NCBI GenBank assembly: GCA_020638875.1
Contig: JACKHS010000010.1
Coordinates: forward strand, 60,843-124,842
DNA: 64,000 nucleotides
Direction: 5' to 3'
From: Planctomycetota bacterium
GTDB lineage: Bacteria > Planctomycetota > UBA1135 > GCA-002686595
Shown here: in pieces, positions 1 to 9,976 of the stretch
Numbering within the stretch: the stretch's first letter is position 1
Layout of the letters: the number at the start of each line of letters is the position of its first letter
Notes under the pieces: model-generated
What the model saw: only the letters and a program-made list of their open reading frames with translations
Databases searched by the model: none
What the model was told of the DNA's origin: nothing
Made by a program: the position numbers and the translations under genes

Positions 1-1365
1 CGCAGCTCCACCTCGGCGAGGCCGCCGGGCGGCACGTCGAGCGCGGTCTGCCAGGCCAGCTCCGCGACGCAGGCCAGGTAGGGGCCCGCGTCGGGCAGCT
101 CGATCTCGAACGCGTAGCGCGCCGCACCGCTCGCCTCGCCGCGCGCGCGCGCGTCAGTCGCGCGCGCGGGTCTTCCACCGTGCGCGCCGCCGCCGACGGG
201 CGCGAAGCGCTGCAGCGTCGCGCGAGCGCGTCGTGGCCGGGCGGCAGCGCGAGCGTGCCGCGCACCGTCACCGGCGTCGCCGCGACCGGCGCGGGCACGA
301 ACAGCGCGAGCTCCTCGTCCGCGGCGCCGACGCGCGCGCGCTCGCGACCGGCGGCGGGCGCAGCGCCGGGCCGGCCAGCACGTCGACGACGAGCGCGCCG
401 CCGCGGCAACGCCTCGAAGCGCGCGACGCCGTCCACGGCCCACGTCGCGTCGGCGGCCGCGCTCGCCGCTTCGTCCTCCGGGTCGCGCACGCACGCGCGC
501 AGCGCGCGCCCCGCGACCGCGCGCGTCCAGGCGCACGAGCAAGCGCGCGCGCGCGCGTCGAGGCGCAGCTCGCGCTCGCCGCCGGCGGTGTGGTCGACGG
601 CCAGCGCGCCCCACGCCGCGCGCGCGCGCGCACCCAGTAGCGCACGACGCCGCGCAGCTCGGGTCCGGCGCTCGGCGGCAGCGTGACGGGCGAGCGCGCG
701 CCCCTGCGCGACCCAGGCCTCCGGGCGTGCGGCCGCGCTCCCAGACCGAGAGCTGCTCCGCGGCGACGACGTCGACCTCGTCGAGCTCCGCGCCGTCCGC
801 CGCGGCGCGCACGTGCAGCCGCACCGCGTGCAGCTCGCGCCCGACGAGCGCGCGATCGTCGCGCGTCGCGCGCGACCTCGAAGCCCGCCTCCTCGAGCGC
901 GAGCGCGCGACCGCCGAGCTCGAGCGCGCGCGTCGACCCACGCGAAGCCCGTCCTGGCGCGACGGCGAGCGACCAGCGCGCCCGCGCGCACCGCGACCTC
1001 GGCGCGCGTCCACGCCGCGCCTTCGAACGCGAGCACGCCGCGGCCGTCCTCGCGCGGAAGCGCGCGCCGGCGCGCGCATCGACGCGCTCGGCCGTGCCCG
1101 CCAGCGTCCAGCGCGACGCGCCGCCGCGGCGGCGAGCGCCGCCGTCGCGCGCGTCCCGCGCGGCCTCCTGCGCGCGCGGCCGCGACCTCGGGCGGTCGGC
1201 GCGCACGTCGCGCGGCGCGCGCCGGTGGCGTGCGCGCGTGCGCGTCAGGTGCCGCGGGCGCCACGCGCCGCGCCGCGCGTCGCGGCTCGGCCAGGCGACG
1301 TACGCGGCGAGCGCCGCCACGACCAGCAGCAGCGTCGACACGGGCAACGCGGAGCGCGAGCGCAT
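1..1365 (-). CDS. Membrane-anchored carboxypeptidase-regulatory-like protein, partial and frame-broken
   Basis: The start at 1365 gives an N-terminal hydrophobic anchor (LPVSTLLLVVAALAAYVAW) followed by a long low-complexity region. No single frame stays coding. Stretches such as WAVDGVARFEALP, LALFVPAPVAATPVTVRGTL and YAFEIELPDAGPYLACVAEL appear in different minus-strand frames, so there are several one-base frame changes, in (GC)n runs. The fragments look like beta-sandwich regulatory-like repeats, as in the protein at 38409-40910. The gene runs off the left edge. Function is unknown; a cell-surface role is likely from the anchor. The exact frame path cannot be fixed from this sequence alone. 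Confidence 0.5.
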
Positions 1366-1371
1366 GCGACC

Positions 1372-1377
1372 AGCCTA
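1372..1377 (-). promoter_or_regulatory. Leaderless-type -10 box (TAGGCT)
   Basis: TAGGCT on the minus strand ends 6 nt before the ATG at 1365, with no Shine-Dalgarno. It is one of a recurrent series in this window. I infer transcription starting at or next to the start codon. Confidence 0.5.
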
Positions 1378-1561
1378 GCCCGGGCTCTTTCAGGAACGCG
1401 CACGCCGCCGCCGTCGCCGGCCCCTCGGCTCACGGCGGCCCCGCGCGGTTCCTCCGCTTCCTCGACGACCCGTTCGGGGTCGCCCGCGCCGCCGGCAACC
1501 GCGCAGCCCCGCGGGAACCGAGTTGCCGTGCCTGGCACACGCCGTGAGGATTCGACCGGGC

Positions 1562-1567
1562 TAGGAT
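1562..1567 (+). promoter_or_regulatory. Leaderless-type -10 box (TAGGAT)
   Basis: TAGGAT followed by 6 nt (gccggc) and then the ATG at 1574. No ribosome binding site fits between. It belongs to the window-wide TAnnnT-N6/7-start series. Confidence 0.5.
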
Positions 1568-1573
1568 GCCGGC

Positions 1574-2795
1574 ATGACCTCCCGCCTCCGCTTCGCGCTC
1601 GCGTTCGCTCCGCTCCTCGCCCCGCTCGCGTCTCCCCGGCGCTCCGTCGCAGGAGCTCGTCGGCGACGGCGCGCCCGCGGTGGTGCTCGAGGCCCGCAGC
1701 GGAGCCACGCGCCGCGTGCCGCTCGAGGGCTTCGAGACGCGCAGCCTCGCCGAGCTCGAGGCCTGCCTCGTGCGCTTCGAGGGCCTCGCCGCGCCGCCCG
1801 CGTCGAGCGGCCGCGACGGCTGCGAGGTGCACCTCGTCGGCGACCGCGGCCTGGTGCGCGGCGAGCTGCTCGGCGGCGACGGCGAGGACCTCGAGGTGCG
1901 CCTCTACGGCGGCGCGCGCCTCGGCCTCGGGATCGCGGAGCTCGCCAGCCTGCGCGTCCCCGGGCGCGTGCCCGACGACTGGACCGAGGCGCTCGTTCCC
2001 GCCGACGAGGGCGACCGCCTGTACCGCGCGCGCGGGCTGGGCCTCGACCGCATCGACGGCACCGTCGAGCGCTTCAGCGCCGAGGGCGTGACGCTCGACT
2101 CGGCGCTGGGCTCGAAGCTGTTCCCGTGGAGCGAGGTCGCCGCGCTGTTCGTCGAGGCGCTCGAGGAGGAGCGCGCGCCGGTGCGCGGCGAGCCGGTGGT
2201 GGTGGACCTCTACGACGGTTCGCGCCTGCCCGCGGGCTTCGTGCGCCTCGCCGACGACGGGCTGGACCTCGTCACGAGCGGCGGGCGCGGCCTGCGCCTG
2301 CCGCTCGGCGCCGTGTCGGAGGTCTTCCTCGAGGGCGCCGGCCTCGCGTTCCTGTCCGACCTCGAGCCGGCGGAGAGCGCGACCACCTCGCTGTTCGGCG
2401 ACGACCTCGGCATGACGTGGCCCGTGCGGCGCGATCGCTCGACGACCGGCGGACCGCTGACCGCCGGCGGACGCACCTGGACGCGCGGCCTGGGCGTGCA
2501 CGCGCCGAGCCGCCTCGTGTACGCGCTGGGCGGCGCGTGGTCGGGGCTGCGCGGCAGCGTGGCCGTCGACGACGAGGTCACGCACCTGCCGGCGCGCGGC
2601 TCGGTGCGCTTCCGCGTGCACGGCGACGACGTCGTGCTGTGGGAGAGCGCGGTGCTGCACGGCGGCGATCCGCCGGTGGCGTTCCCGCAGCTCGACCTCA
2701 CCGGCGTCGAGCGCCTGGTGCTCGAGGTCGACATGGCCGACGAGCTCGCGGTGGGCGACCGCGCCGACTGGCTGCGCCCGGTGCTGGTGCGGTGA
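1574..2795 (+). CDS. Secreted NPCBM-domain protein (one frame break)
   Basis: The first codons encode a signal peptide (MTSRLRFALAFAPLLAPLA). The rest reads in another frame (SQELVGDGAPAVVLEARSG onward), so there is one indel near the CCCC at about 1634. The middle is beta-rich with no named domain. The C-terminal ~140 residues (LFGDDLGMTWPVRRD, RTWTRGLGVHAPSRLVYAL, VDDEV, FRVHGDDVVLWES) match the NPCBM/NEW2 carbohydrate-binding-module fold found in secreted planctomycete proteins. Its stop overlaps the GTG of the next gene (GTGA), so the two are translationally coupled. It probably binds a glycan outside the cytoplasm; the ligand is unknown. Confidence 0.75.
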
Positions 2796-4461
2796 GGCGC
2801 GCCGCGCTGCTGCTCGCCGCCGCGCTACCGGCCGCCGGCGTGCTCGCGCAGGAGCGCGCCGCGCGCGTCGCGCCCGCGCCCGCGTCGTGCTGGTCGAGGT
2901 CGACGCGCTGATCCCCGAACAGCTCGAGCGGCTCGACCCCTGGCTGACTGGCGGGCTGCGGCGCGCGCTCGACGCCGGCGCGGTGTTCGTCGAGGCCGAG
3001 CTGCCCCTACGGCACCACCGACTCCGCGCCGGGCGTCGCGACGCTCGCCACCGGGCGCCTGCCGCGCGAGCACGGCGTCGTGTCCGACGCGCCGTGGTTC
3101 CGCGACGAGCGGCGCCAGCGCCTGTGCGTGGCCGACGCGGCGACGCGCACGGTCAGCTCGTACGACTGGGTCGTCGCCGAGGGCGCGAGCGCGTCGTCGG
3201 CGGTGCTCGTCGGCGACGGCTTCGCCGAGCTGTTGCGCGCGGCGGCGCCGGGCGCGAAGAGCGTCGTGCTCGGCGCGAAGGGCCTCGACGTCGCGCTGCT
3301 CGGCGGGCGCGCGCCCGACCTCGCGGCGTGGTGGGACCCCTACGGCCGCGGCTTCGTCAGCTCGACCGCGTTCGTCGACGCGCTGCCCGCGTGGCTCGCG
3401 GCGTGGAACGCGCGCTGGTTCGAGCCTGTGCGCGACTGGAGCTGGACGAGCACGTTGCCGGCCGCGCCGGCCGAGCTCGCCGCGGCCGCCGACGAGCGCG
3501 CGGGAGGAGCCGCTGGGCGGCGCGCCGCCGCGCCTGCCGTTCCCGCGCCCGAGCTGCCGGCGACGCTCGCGCCCGTGCACCAGGCGCACCTCGCCGCGCG
3601 CGCCTTCGCGTCGCCGCTCGTCGATCGCCTGTGCGTCGACGCGGCGCTCGCCGCGCTCGACGGCGCCGCGCTCGGCGACGACGACGTGCCCGACCTGCTG
3701 GCGCTCGCGCTCGGCGGCAGCGACCTCGTCGTGCGCGCGACGGGACCCTACAGCGTCGAGACGACCGACGCGGTGCTGCGGCTCGACCGCGAGCTCGGGC
3801 GCCTGTTCGACGCGCTCGACGCGCGCCTCGGGCGCGACGGCTGGCTCGGCGTCGTGGCCTCCGAGCGCGGCGTGCTCGAGCTGCCCTGAGGGCGCGCCGC
3901 TCGCGCGCGAGGGCGCGGTGCGCGTGCCGTGCGTGCGCGCGCGGCGCGAGGCGCAGCAGGCGGTGCGCGACGCGCTCGAGGGCGAGCTGGCGAGGACCTC
4001 GGGCGCGACGCTTCGACTTCGCGGCGCGCGAGCTCTACCTGCCCGGCCTCGCCGACGACGACGCGCGCGGGCCGCGCGCCCGCGTTGCCGCCGCGCGCGC
4101 GTCGCGGCGCAGCCGTGGGTGGCCTCGGCCTGGACGCGCGAGCGCCTGCTGGCCGCGCCCCGCGCCGGAGGCGACGGTCCCTGGATCGCGCTGGCGCGGG
4201 CCTCCTACTTCCCGCGCGCGGCGCGGACGTCGTCGTGCGGCCGGCCGCACTGGCACCTCGATGGCGCGGCCCGAGGGCACGGCCTGGGGCTCGCCGTACC
4301 GCTACGATCGGCGCGAGACGCTGGTGTCCTGGGGCCCCGGCGTGCCCGGCGGGCGGCGGCGCGGACCGGCCAGCGCGCTCGACGTCTTACCGACGCTGTT
4401 CGGTCTGCTGCATCTTTCTCGCCCGGAAGGGGTTACGGGGCGCGCCCTGCTGGGCGAGTAG
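2792..4461 (+). CDS. PafA-like alkaline phosphatase superfamily protein, metal ligands lost, frame-broken
   Basis: GTG start overlaps the upstream TGA; signal peptide RRAALLLAAALPAAGVLAQ. The fold is recognised from VVLVEVDAL, TTDSAPGVATLATGRLP followed by HGVV, SDLVVRATGPYSVET, LRLDRELGRLFDALD, and near the end GTAWGSPYRYDRRETLV and LDVLPTLFGLL, which align with type I phosphodiesterase/PafA enzymes. Residues expected to bind zinc are changed: GPGH is APGV, DyvGH is DLVVR, DHG is ERG and tHGs is AWGS; only two Asp remain. The nucleophile position is Ser. I infer a pseudo-phosphatase. Frame breaks lie near 2885, 3007 (CCCC), 3885, 4010, 4080 and 4215; the altered residues sit inside clean frames. 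EboF of ebo clusters is also an alkaline-phosphatase-family protein, but nothing here shows this is EboF. Confidence 0.7.
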
Positions 4462-4609
4462 GCCCCTTCACGCGATCTTCGGGCGACTCCTGCGCAGCAG
4501 TGCGTAGCCGTCCCACGCGGCGCCGCTAGCATCGGAGGCGGCCGCCGCTCCCTCGCGCGGCCGTTTCCACCCAGCACCCCTCTCCAGACCTGCACCCCCG
4601 AGGTCGACC

Positions 4610-5989
4610 ATGTCGCGGATCCTGCCCGGGCTCCTCGCCCCCGTTCTGCTGACCGCCCTGGCCGCCGGCCAGACGGACTTCCAGCCCCGCCAGGGCGAGC
4701 CCCTGCGCCTCCTGTCCGCCGCGGACCTGGCGCTGTTCTTCGAGGGCCAGGCGGCCTTCAACACGCCGCTGCCCGAGGCCGACGGCCTGGGCCCGATCTT
4801 CAACGACGGGAGCTGCGGCAACTGCCACAGCCACCCCGCGATCGGCGGCTCGAGCACGCGCACCGTGACGCGCTTCGGCAAGGCCGCGACGGGCGGGCTG
4901 CCCTTCGACCCGCTGCTGTCGCTGGGCGGCACGCTGCGCCAGGAGCAGGCGCTGAGCCAGCCGTGCGAGGAGGTCGTGCCGCCGGAGGCGACCGTGACCA
5001 CCGAGCGCCTCACGCCGATCACCTTCGGCGCGGGTCTGCTCACCGCGATCAGCGACGCCGACGTGCTGAACAACCAGCTCGCGCAGCCGTCGGGCTACTT
5101 CGGCGCGGTGAGCACCGTCTCGCCGCTCGAGGGCGGCCCCGCGCGCGCGGCCAAGTTCGGCTGGAAGGGCGGCGTCGCGACGACGATGAGCTTCTCGATC
5201 GACGCGAGCCTCAACGAGATGGGCCTGACCTCGGTGTTCCTGCCGCAGGAGAACGCGCCCAACGGCAACGCGGTCACGCTGTCGAACTGCGACGCGGTCA
5301 GCGACCCCGAGGACGCGCCCGACGTCAACGGCCGCACGCGCATCGACAAGTTCACCAACTTCCAGCGCTTCCTCGCGCCGCCGCCGCAGACGCCGCAGAG
5401 CGGCACGAGCGGCGAGGCGCTCTTCGACGCCGTGGGCTGCGGCGTGTGCCACACCTCGAGCGCGTACGTCACGCAGCCGACGGCCTGGCCCGCGCTCTCG
5501 GGCGTCTCGATCAAGCCCTACAGCGACTTCCTGCTGCACGACATGGGCGCGCTCGGCGACGGCTTCGTCGAGGCCAACGCCAGCGAGACGCAGATGATGA
5601 CGCGCGCGCTGTGGGGCGTCGGCTCGCGCACCGCGCTGCTGCACGACGGCTCGGCCACCGGCGGGAGCTTCGGCACCAACGTCGACACGGCGATCCAGGC
5701 GCACGACGGCGAGGGCGCCGCGTCGAAGCTCGCGTACAACGCGCTGACGGCGGGGGACCAGGCGCTGGTCGTCGCCTTCCTGCGCTCGCTCGGCCGCGCC
5801 GAGTTCGACTACGAGGCCGACAACGACGTCGACGAGTTCGACTGGTTCTTCATCCGCCCCGACTTCACCGGCCCGCTCGGCAGCTTCACGCCCGACGACC
5901 CGGGCGCCCTGTCCGACGTGGACCAGGACGGCGACTTCGACCTCGCCGACTTCGCCGTGACCCAGCGCGCCTACACGGGGAACCTGTGA
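4610..5989 (+). CDS. Secreted di-haem c-type oxidoreductase with Asp-rich calcium-type tail
   Basis: Signal peptide at residues 1-20 (LLAPVLLTALAAG). Two haem c attachment motifs, CGNCH at about residues 69-73 and CGVCH at about 277-281, with spacing and surrounding sequence (FEGQAAFNTPLPEADGLGPIFND; ALFDAVGCGVCH; LHDMG; LLHDG) typical of the di-haem thiol oxidoreductase/cytochrome c peroxidase-like family. It should act in the periplasm in electron transfer. The last ~40 residues carry DVDQDGDFDLADF, an EF-hand/dockerin-like calcium loop unusual for a soluble cytochrome. Stands 148 bp after the previous gene; a TAGCAT box at 4527-4532 may be its promoter. The next gene follows after 29 bp. 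Confidence 0.85.
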   Translation: MSRILPGLLAPVLLTALAAGQTDFQPRQGEPLRLLSAADLALFFEGQAAFNTPLPEADGLGPIFNDGSCGNCHSHPAIGGSSTRTVTRFGKAATGGLPFDPLLSLGGTLRQEQALSQPCEEVVPPEATVTTERLTPITFGAGLLTAISDADVLNNQLAQPSGYFGAVSTVSPLEGGPARAAKFGWKGGVATTMSFSIDASLNEMGLTSVFLPQENAPNGNAVTLSNCDAVSDPEDAPDVNGRTRIDKFTNFQRFLAPPPQTPQSGTSGEALFDAVGCGVCHTSSAYVTQPTAWPALSGVSIKPYSDFLLHDMGALGDGFVEANASETQMMTRALWGVGSRTALLHDGSATGGSFGTNVDTAIQAHDGEGAASKLAYNALTAGDQALVVAFLRSLGRAEFDYEADNDVDEFDWFFIRPDFTGPLGSFTPDDPGALSDVDQDGDFDLADFAVTQRAYTGNL

Positions 5990-6018
5990 GCCGCCCCGCC
6001 GAACGAGGAACCGACGCC

Positions 6019-7041
6019 ATGAAGTACCTGACGAGCACCCTCCTGGCGGCCGCGCTGCTCCCGAGCCTCGCGCTGGCCACCGACGTGAACCTGGTGATCA
6101 AGAGCTCCGGCGCGACGGTCGTCCCCGCCGCGGTGGGGCAGACCCTGGACTACGAGGTCTGGGTCGAGCTCTCCGACGCCGCGAACGCGGGCCTGGCCCT
6201 GTGCTGCTTCGACCTCGCCTTCGACGGCGGGGCGCTCGCGCAGGCCGACGCCGCCAGCGGCGCCGCGCAGCTCAACTTCGCCACGCCGCTGGGCCTGTGC
6301 AACCCGGCCGGCTACGGCGGCACGCCGCACCTCGGCGCGCTGCTGCAGGTCGGCGGGGCGCAGAACACGATCAAGAACGTCTTCGCGTCGTCGCCCACCG
6401 GCACGGTGATGCCGGGCCTCGCGCAGCCCGGCGCGAGCCTGCTCTTCGCGACCGGCAGCGTGACGATGCCCGCGAACGCCGGCACGTTCCACCTGACGCC
6501 CTCGAACCTGATCGCGAACGTGATCCGTCAGGGCGAGACCGGCACGGGCAGCTTCTGGGCCGTCGACGCGGCGCAGCCGGGCGTGCTCGGCGGCCTGACG
6601 ATCGTCGTCAGCGACTGCGCGCCGGTCACGTACTGCACCGCAAAGGTCAGCTCGCAGGGCTGCACGCCGACGATCACGACGAGCGGCACGCCTTCGCTGA
6701 GCGGCGCGGACGACTTCCACCTCGGCGCGTCGAACGTGCTGAACCACCAGTTCGGCCAGCTCTTCTACGGTCCGCAGGGCGCGAGCACCCCGTTCATGGG
6801 CGGCACGCTGTGCGTCTCCGGCGGCCTGACGCGGACCGCGATCCAAGCCTCGGGCGGCAACGCCGGCGGCCCCGACTGCAGCGGCGCCTACGACCTGTTC
6901 GCCTCGCAGACCTTCATGGCCTCGCAGGGCTGGACCGCCGGGCAGACCGTCTACGCGCAGTACTGGTACCGCGACCCCTTCCACTCCGACGGGACGGGCT
7001 TCGGCCTGACGAACGCCGTGCGCTTCACCGTCTGTCCCTGA
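6019..7041 (+). CDS. Secreted surface protein with WYRDP-type C-terminal domain
   Basis: ATG chosen because GAGGAA lies 9 nt upstream and the product begins with a clear signal peptide (KYLTSTLLAAALLPSLALA). 340 residues. The N-terminal half (VGQTLDYEVWVEL, LCCFDLAFDGGAL) resembles cohesin/cadherin-like beta-sandwich domains. The C-terminal half has paired cysteines and QYWYRDPFHSDGTGFGLTN, a variant of the ending seen in the proteins at 7087-8952, 42776-43810 and 44059-45099. It lies between the dockerin-tailed di-haem protein and an FG-GAP protein on the same strand, probably one transcription unit. No enzyme motif seen. A cohesin-like partner for the neighbour's dockerin-like tail is conceivable but unproven. 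Confidence 0.75.
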   Translation: MKYLTSTLLAAALLPSLALATDVNLVIKSSGATVVPAAVGQTLDYEVWVELSDAANAGLALCCFDLAFDGGALAQADAASGAAQLNFATPLGLCNPAGYGGTPHLGALLQVGGAQNTIKNVFASSPTGTVMPGLAQPGASLLFATGSVTMPANAGTFHLTPSNLIANVIRQGETGTGSFWAVDAAQPGVLGGLTIVVSDCAPVTYCTAKVSSQGCTPTITTSGTPSLSGADDFHLGASNVLNHQFGQLFYGPQGASTPFMGGTLCVSGGLTRTAIQASGGNAGGPDCSGAYDLFASQTFMASQGWTAGQTVYAQYWYRDPFHSDGTGFGLTNAVRFTVCP

Positions 7042-7086
7042 GCGAGTCGCTCCTTCCACCTCATCCCCGACCCGGAGGGTCTCTCC

Positions 7087-8952
7087 ATGACTCCGTCCCC
7101 CGCGCGACCTCTCGCCCTCCTGGGCGTGGCGCTCTTGCCCGGCCTGGCCCTGGCGCAGTTCGACGACCAGTGGGTCAGCTTCCACAAGGACAACTCCAAG
7201 CTCGTGGCCGCTCCCGACCTGGGCCTCTCCGACGTCGAGGAGAAGGACTACGCCTGGGACGACCTCGACAACGACGGTGACGTCGACCTGGTGTGCGTCC
7301 GCAAGCAGCCCTTCACCAGCTCGGGCCGCTTCCCGAACGTGCTCTTCATGAACGAGGGCGGCACGCTCGTCGATCGCTCCGCGCAGTACGCCAGCGCGAC
7401 CGACGTCCCCGGCGACCAGGGTTTCCTGACCGCCACGAACGACCGCGACGTGGTGATCTTCGACCTCGACAACGACGGCTGGAAGGACGTGGTCACCGCG
7501 ACGACGCTCTCGGCCGGCCAGCCCAAGTCGATCTCGCACCCGCGCGTGTACATGAACCTGGGCCAGGACGGCTCGGGCAACTGGCTGGGACTGCGCTACG
7601 AGGAGGGCCGCATCCCGCAGCTGCTCCTCTCGGACGGCACGCCCTCGTGGCCGCGCTTCTGCTCGGTCGACGCGGGTGACGTCACCGGCGACGGCTTCGC
7701 CGACCTGTACTTCGGCGACTACGACTCGGGCGGCTCCGGCGGCGGCGACATGAACGACCGCCTGCTCATCAACGACGGCACCGGCCACTTCACCGACGAG
7801 AGCAACGCGCGCATGAGCGCGACGATGCTCGCCTCCAACTTCGGCAACTCGGTGGCGATCCGCGACTTCAACGTCGACGGCAACAACGACATCCTCAAGG
7901 GCACGTCGCTGAGCGCCCCGACGCTGGTGAAGATCAGCTACAACGACCCGAACAACGTCGGCACGTTCAACATCTTCGACGACTTCCAGCTCGGCGCGCC
8001 GTACCACACGAGCACCGGCGACCTGAACAACGACGGCCGCCAGGACGTCGTGGTCAGCGACGACGGCGCGGACCGCTACCGCGTCAACCTGTCGACCGAC
8101 GTGTTCGGCCGCGCGGTCTGGGGCAACAACAACGCCTTCCAGTTCGTCACCGGCGGCGACGACGGCTTCGGCAGCAACAACCTGATCGTCGACCTCGACG
8201 ACGACGGCTGGAACGACATCGTGATCTGCGACGTCGACGTCGACATCGGCGGCTGCAGCCGGCGCATCCACATCTACCACAACCGCGGCGGCGCGATCGG
8301 CGGCGAGGTGACGATGCGTGAGGAGGCCGGCTCGGTCTCCGGCAGCTGGCGCGGCGTCGTCGGCATCACCGCGAACGACCTGATCGGCGGCCACGACGTG
8401 GCGGTGTTCGACCTCGACGGCGACGGCGACAACGACATGGTCCTGGGCCGCTGCAACGGCACCGACGTGTGGATCAACGACACGTACCAGGGCGCCTCGC
8501 CGATCACCGCGTACTGCGACTGCGCGGCGACCTCGGCCTGCAGCAACCCCGGCGCGGCCGGCGCGGGCTGCGCGAACTCGACCGGCAGCGGCGCGACGCT
8601 GGGCGGCTCGGGCTCGGCGAGCGTGGCGGCCGACGGCCTGCAGCTCACCGCGAGCCACATGACGCCCAACCAGCCGGCGCTCCTGTTCCGCGGCACGACC
8701 GCGATCAACGGCGGCAACGGCGTCGTCTTCGGCGACGGCCTGCGCTGCGCGGGCGGCACGGTGGTGCGCCTCGGCGTGGCCTTCGGCGACCTGTTCGGCG
8801 ACGCGTTCTGGGGCCCGGGCCTCGGCGCGGCCGGCGGCTGGAACGCCGGCGACGTGATCCGCTTCCAGGCCTGGTACCGCGACCCCGCGGGCAGCCCCTG
8901 CGGCAGCGGCTTCAACCTCACCAACGGCGTGGAGGTCACCTTCCAGCCGTAG
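7087..8952 (+). CDS. Secreted FG-GAP/VCBS repeat protein with Cys-rich C-terminal domain
   Basis: 621 residues with signal peptide (PLALLGVALLPGLALAQ). Repeated calcium-type loops DLDNDGDVDLVC, DLDNDGWKDVV, DVTGDGFADLYFGDYD, DFNVDGNNDIL, DLNNDGRQDVVV, DLDDDGWNDIVI and DLDGDGDNDMVLG define an FG-GAP beta-propeller over about residues 50-465. The last ~145 residues (CDCAATSACSNPGAAGAGC, FGDGLRCAGGTVVRL, WYRDPAGSPCGSGFNLTN) form the Planctomycetota-type C-terminal domain, probably for surface display. GGAGGG-type Shine-Dalgarno about 10 nt before the ATG. Role likely adhesion or ligand binding; the ligand is unknown. Confidence 0.85.
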   Translation: MTPSPARPLALLGVALLPGLALAQFDDQWVSFHKDNSKLVAAPDLGLSDVEEKDYAWDDLDNDGDVDLVCVRKQPFTSSGRFPNVLFMNEGGTLVDRSAQYASATDVPGDQGFLTATNDRDVVIFDLDNDGWKDVVTATTLSAGQPKSISHPRVYMNLGQDGSGNWLGLRYEEGRIPQLLLSDGTPSWPRFCSVDAGDVTGDGFADLYFGDYDSGGSGGGDMNDRLLINDGTGHFTDESNARMSATMLASNFGNSVAIRDFNVDGNNDILKGTSLSAPTLVKISYNDPNNVGTFNIFDDFQLGAPYHTSTGDLNNDGRQDVVVSDDGADRYRVNLSTDVFGRAVWGNNNAFQFVTGGDDGFGSNNLIVDLDDDGWNDIVICDVDVDIGGCSRRIHIYHNRGGAIGGEVTMREEAGSVSGSWRGVVGITANDLIGGHDVAVFDLDGDGDNDMVLGRCNGTDVWINDTYQGASPITAYCDCAATSACSNPGAAGAGCANSTGSGATLGGSGSASVAADGLQLTASHMTPNQPALLFRGTTAINGGNGVVFGDGLRCAGGTVVRLGVAFGDLFGDAFWGPGLGAAGGWNAGDVIRFQAWYRDPAGSPCGSGFNLTNGVEVTFQP

Positions 8953-8993
8953 CGGTGCGCGACTCCTGGGCCGCGGCCCGAGGGAGTGAACCG

Positions 8994-9022
8994 GCGGGGC
9001 GGGCGCGACGCGCTCGCCCCGC
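8994..9022. terminator. Bidirectional hairpin terminator between convergent genes
   Basis: A 13-bp stem (one G-T pair) with a 3-nt loop, 8994-9006 pairing with 9010-9022, between the stop of the FG-GAP gene and the stop of the GGDEF gene. No T tract on either side. Confidence 0.65.
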
Positions 9023-9061
9023 GTTCGTTCGCGCGCCGGGCGAGCGCGGACGCCGAACGCG

Positions 9062-9976
9062 TCAGCGCTGCAGCGAGCGGTAGTAGACGCCGCGGTCGCC
9101 GCCGCAGCGCTTCGCGTGGCGCAGCGCGAGCTCGGCGTGGCGGCGCAACGTCGCCGCGCTGTCGACCTGACCGCCGCGCAAGGTCTCGAAGCCGAGGCTC
9201 GCGCTGACCTCGAGCTCGAGCTCGGGCGCGCCCACGCGACCCGAGAGCGCGCGCAACGTGCTCGCGAGGCGCTGCACGGCCGCGGCCGCCTCGAGCGGAC
9301 CGGCGAAGGGCAGGATCACGGCGAACTCGTCGCCGCCCAGGCGGCCGGCCACGTCCTCGGCGCGCAGGCACTCGCGCACCGCGCGACCGACGCGCGCGAT
9401 CACGAGGTCGCCGACGGTGTGGTCGTGCTCCTTGTTGATCCGTCCGAAGCGGTCGAGGTCGAGCAGCACGAGCGCGAGGTCGAAGCCGTGGCGCTGCGCG
9501 GCCGAGACCTGCTCCTGCAGGCGCGCGTCGAAGAAGCGCGGGCGCAGCAGCTCGGTGCGGTCGTCGTGCGCCGCGTGGTAGCGCAGGTCGTCGAGCTCGC
9601 CGACCTGCTCGGCCTGCGCGAGCAGCCGCTCGATGCGCACGGCGTACTCCTCGACCGGCGCGTCGCGGTGCACGAGGTCCCAGGGCCCGCCGCCGAGCGC
9701 GCGCGCCGCCGACAGCGCGGCGCGCGAGTCCTCGGGGTCCGCGACGAGCAGCAGCGGGGGACGCCCGGCCGCGCCGCCCAGGCGCTCGAGGTCCTCGAGC
9801 TCCACCAGCCCGCCCGGCGCCAGGGGGTCCAGGACCACGAGCGCCGGCCGCGCGAACGCCAGGCGCTCGCGCGTCTCGAGCAGGCCCTGCGTGGCGTCGA
9901 GCGTGAAGCCGGCGGTGCGCAGGGGGGCCAGGCGGGCCTCGAGGCCCAGCCCGCGGTGGTCGCAGAGGAGGATCAT
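9062..9976 (-). CDS. Diguanylate cyclase with N-terminal receiver-like domain
   Basis: 304 residues, no membrane segment, so cytoplasmic. Residues 1-120 look like a response-regulator receiver: acidic start (LLCDHRG), a candidate phospho-Asp in VVLDPLAPGG at about residue 50. The catalytic domain follows with LVLLDLDRFGRINKEHDHTVGD and an intact LGGDEFAVILPF active site, so c-di-GMP synthesis is expected. RAED precisely five residues before GGDEF is the RxxD inhibitory I-site, predicting product feedback inhibition. The usual DxLTGLPNR is altered to DDRTELLRPRFF. Divergent from rpsB. Its sensor kinase is not obvious nearby. Confidence 0.88.
   Translation of the reverse strand: MILLCDHRGLGLEARLAPLRTAGFTLDATQGLLETRERLAFARPALVVLDPLAPGGLVELEDLERLGGAAGRPPLLLVADPEDSRAALSAARALGGGPWDLVHRDAPVEEYAVRIERLLAQAEQVGELDDLRYHAAHDDRTELLRPRFFDARLQEQVSAAQRHGFDLALVLLDLDRFGRINKEHDHTVGDLVIARVGRAVRECLRAEDVAGRLGGDEFAVILPFAGPLEAAAAVQRLASTLRALSGRVGAPELELEVSASLGFETLRGGQVDSAATLRRHAELALRHAKRCGGDRGVYYRSLQR

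Noticed and set aside
5971..8658. An 895-codon minus-strand open frame opposite the FG-GAP gene
   Set aside because: Val/Ala/Arg/Asp-biased mirror of the DxDxDG repeats; no start signal.
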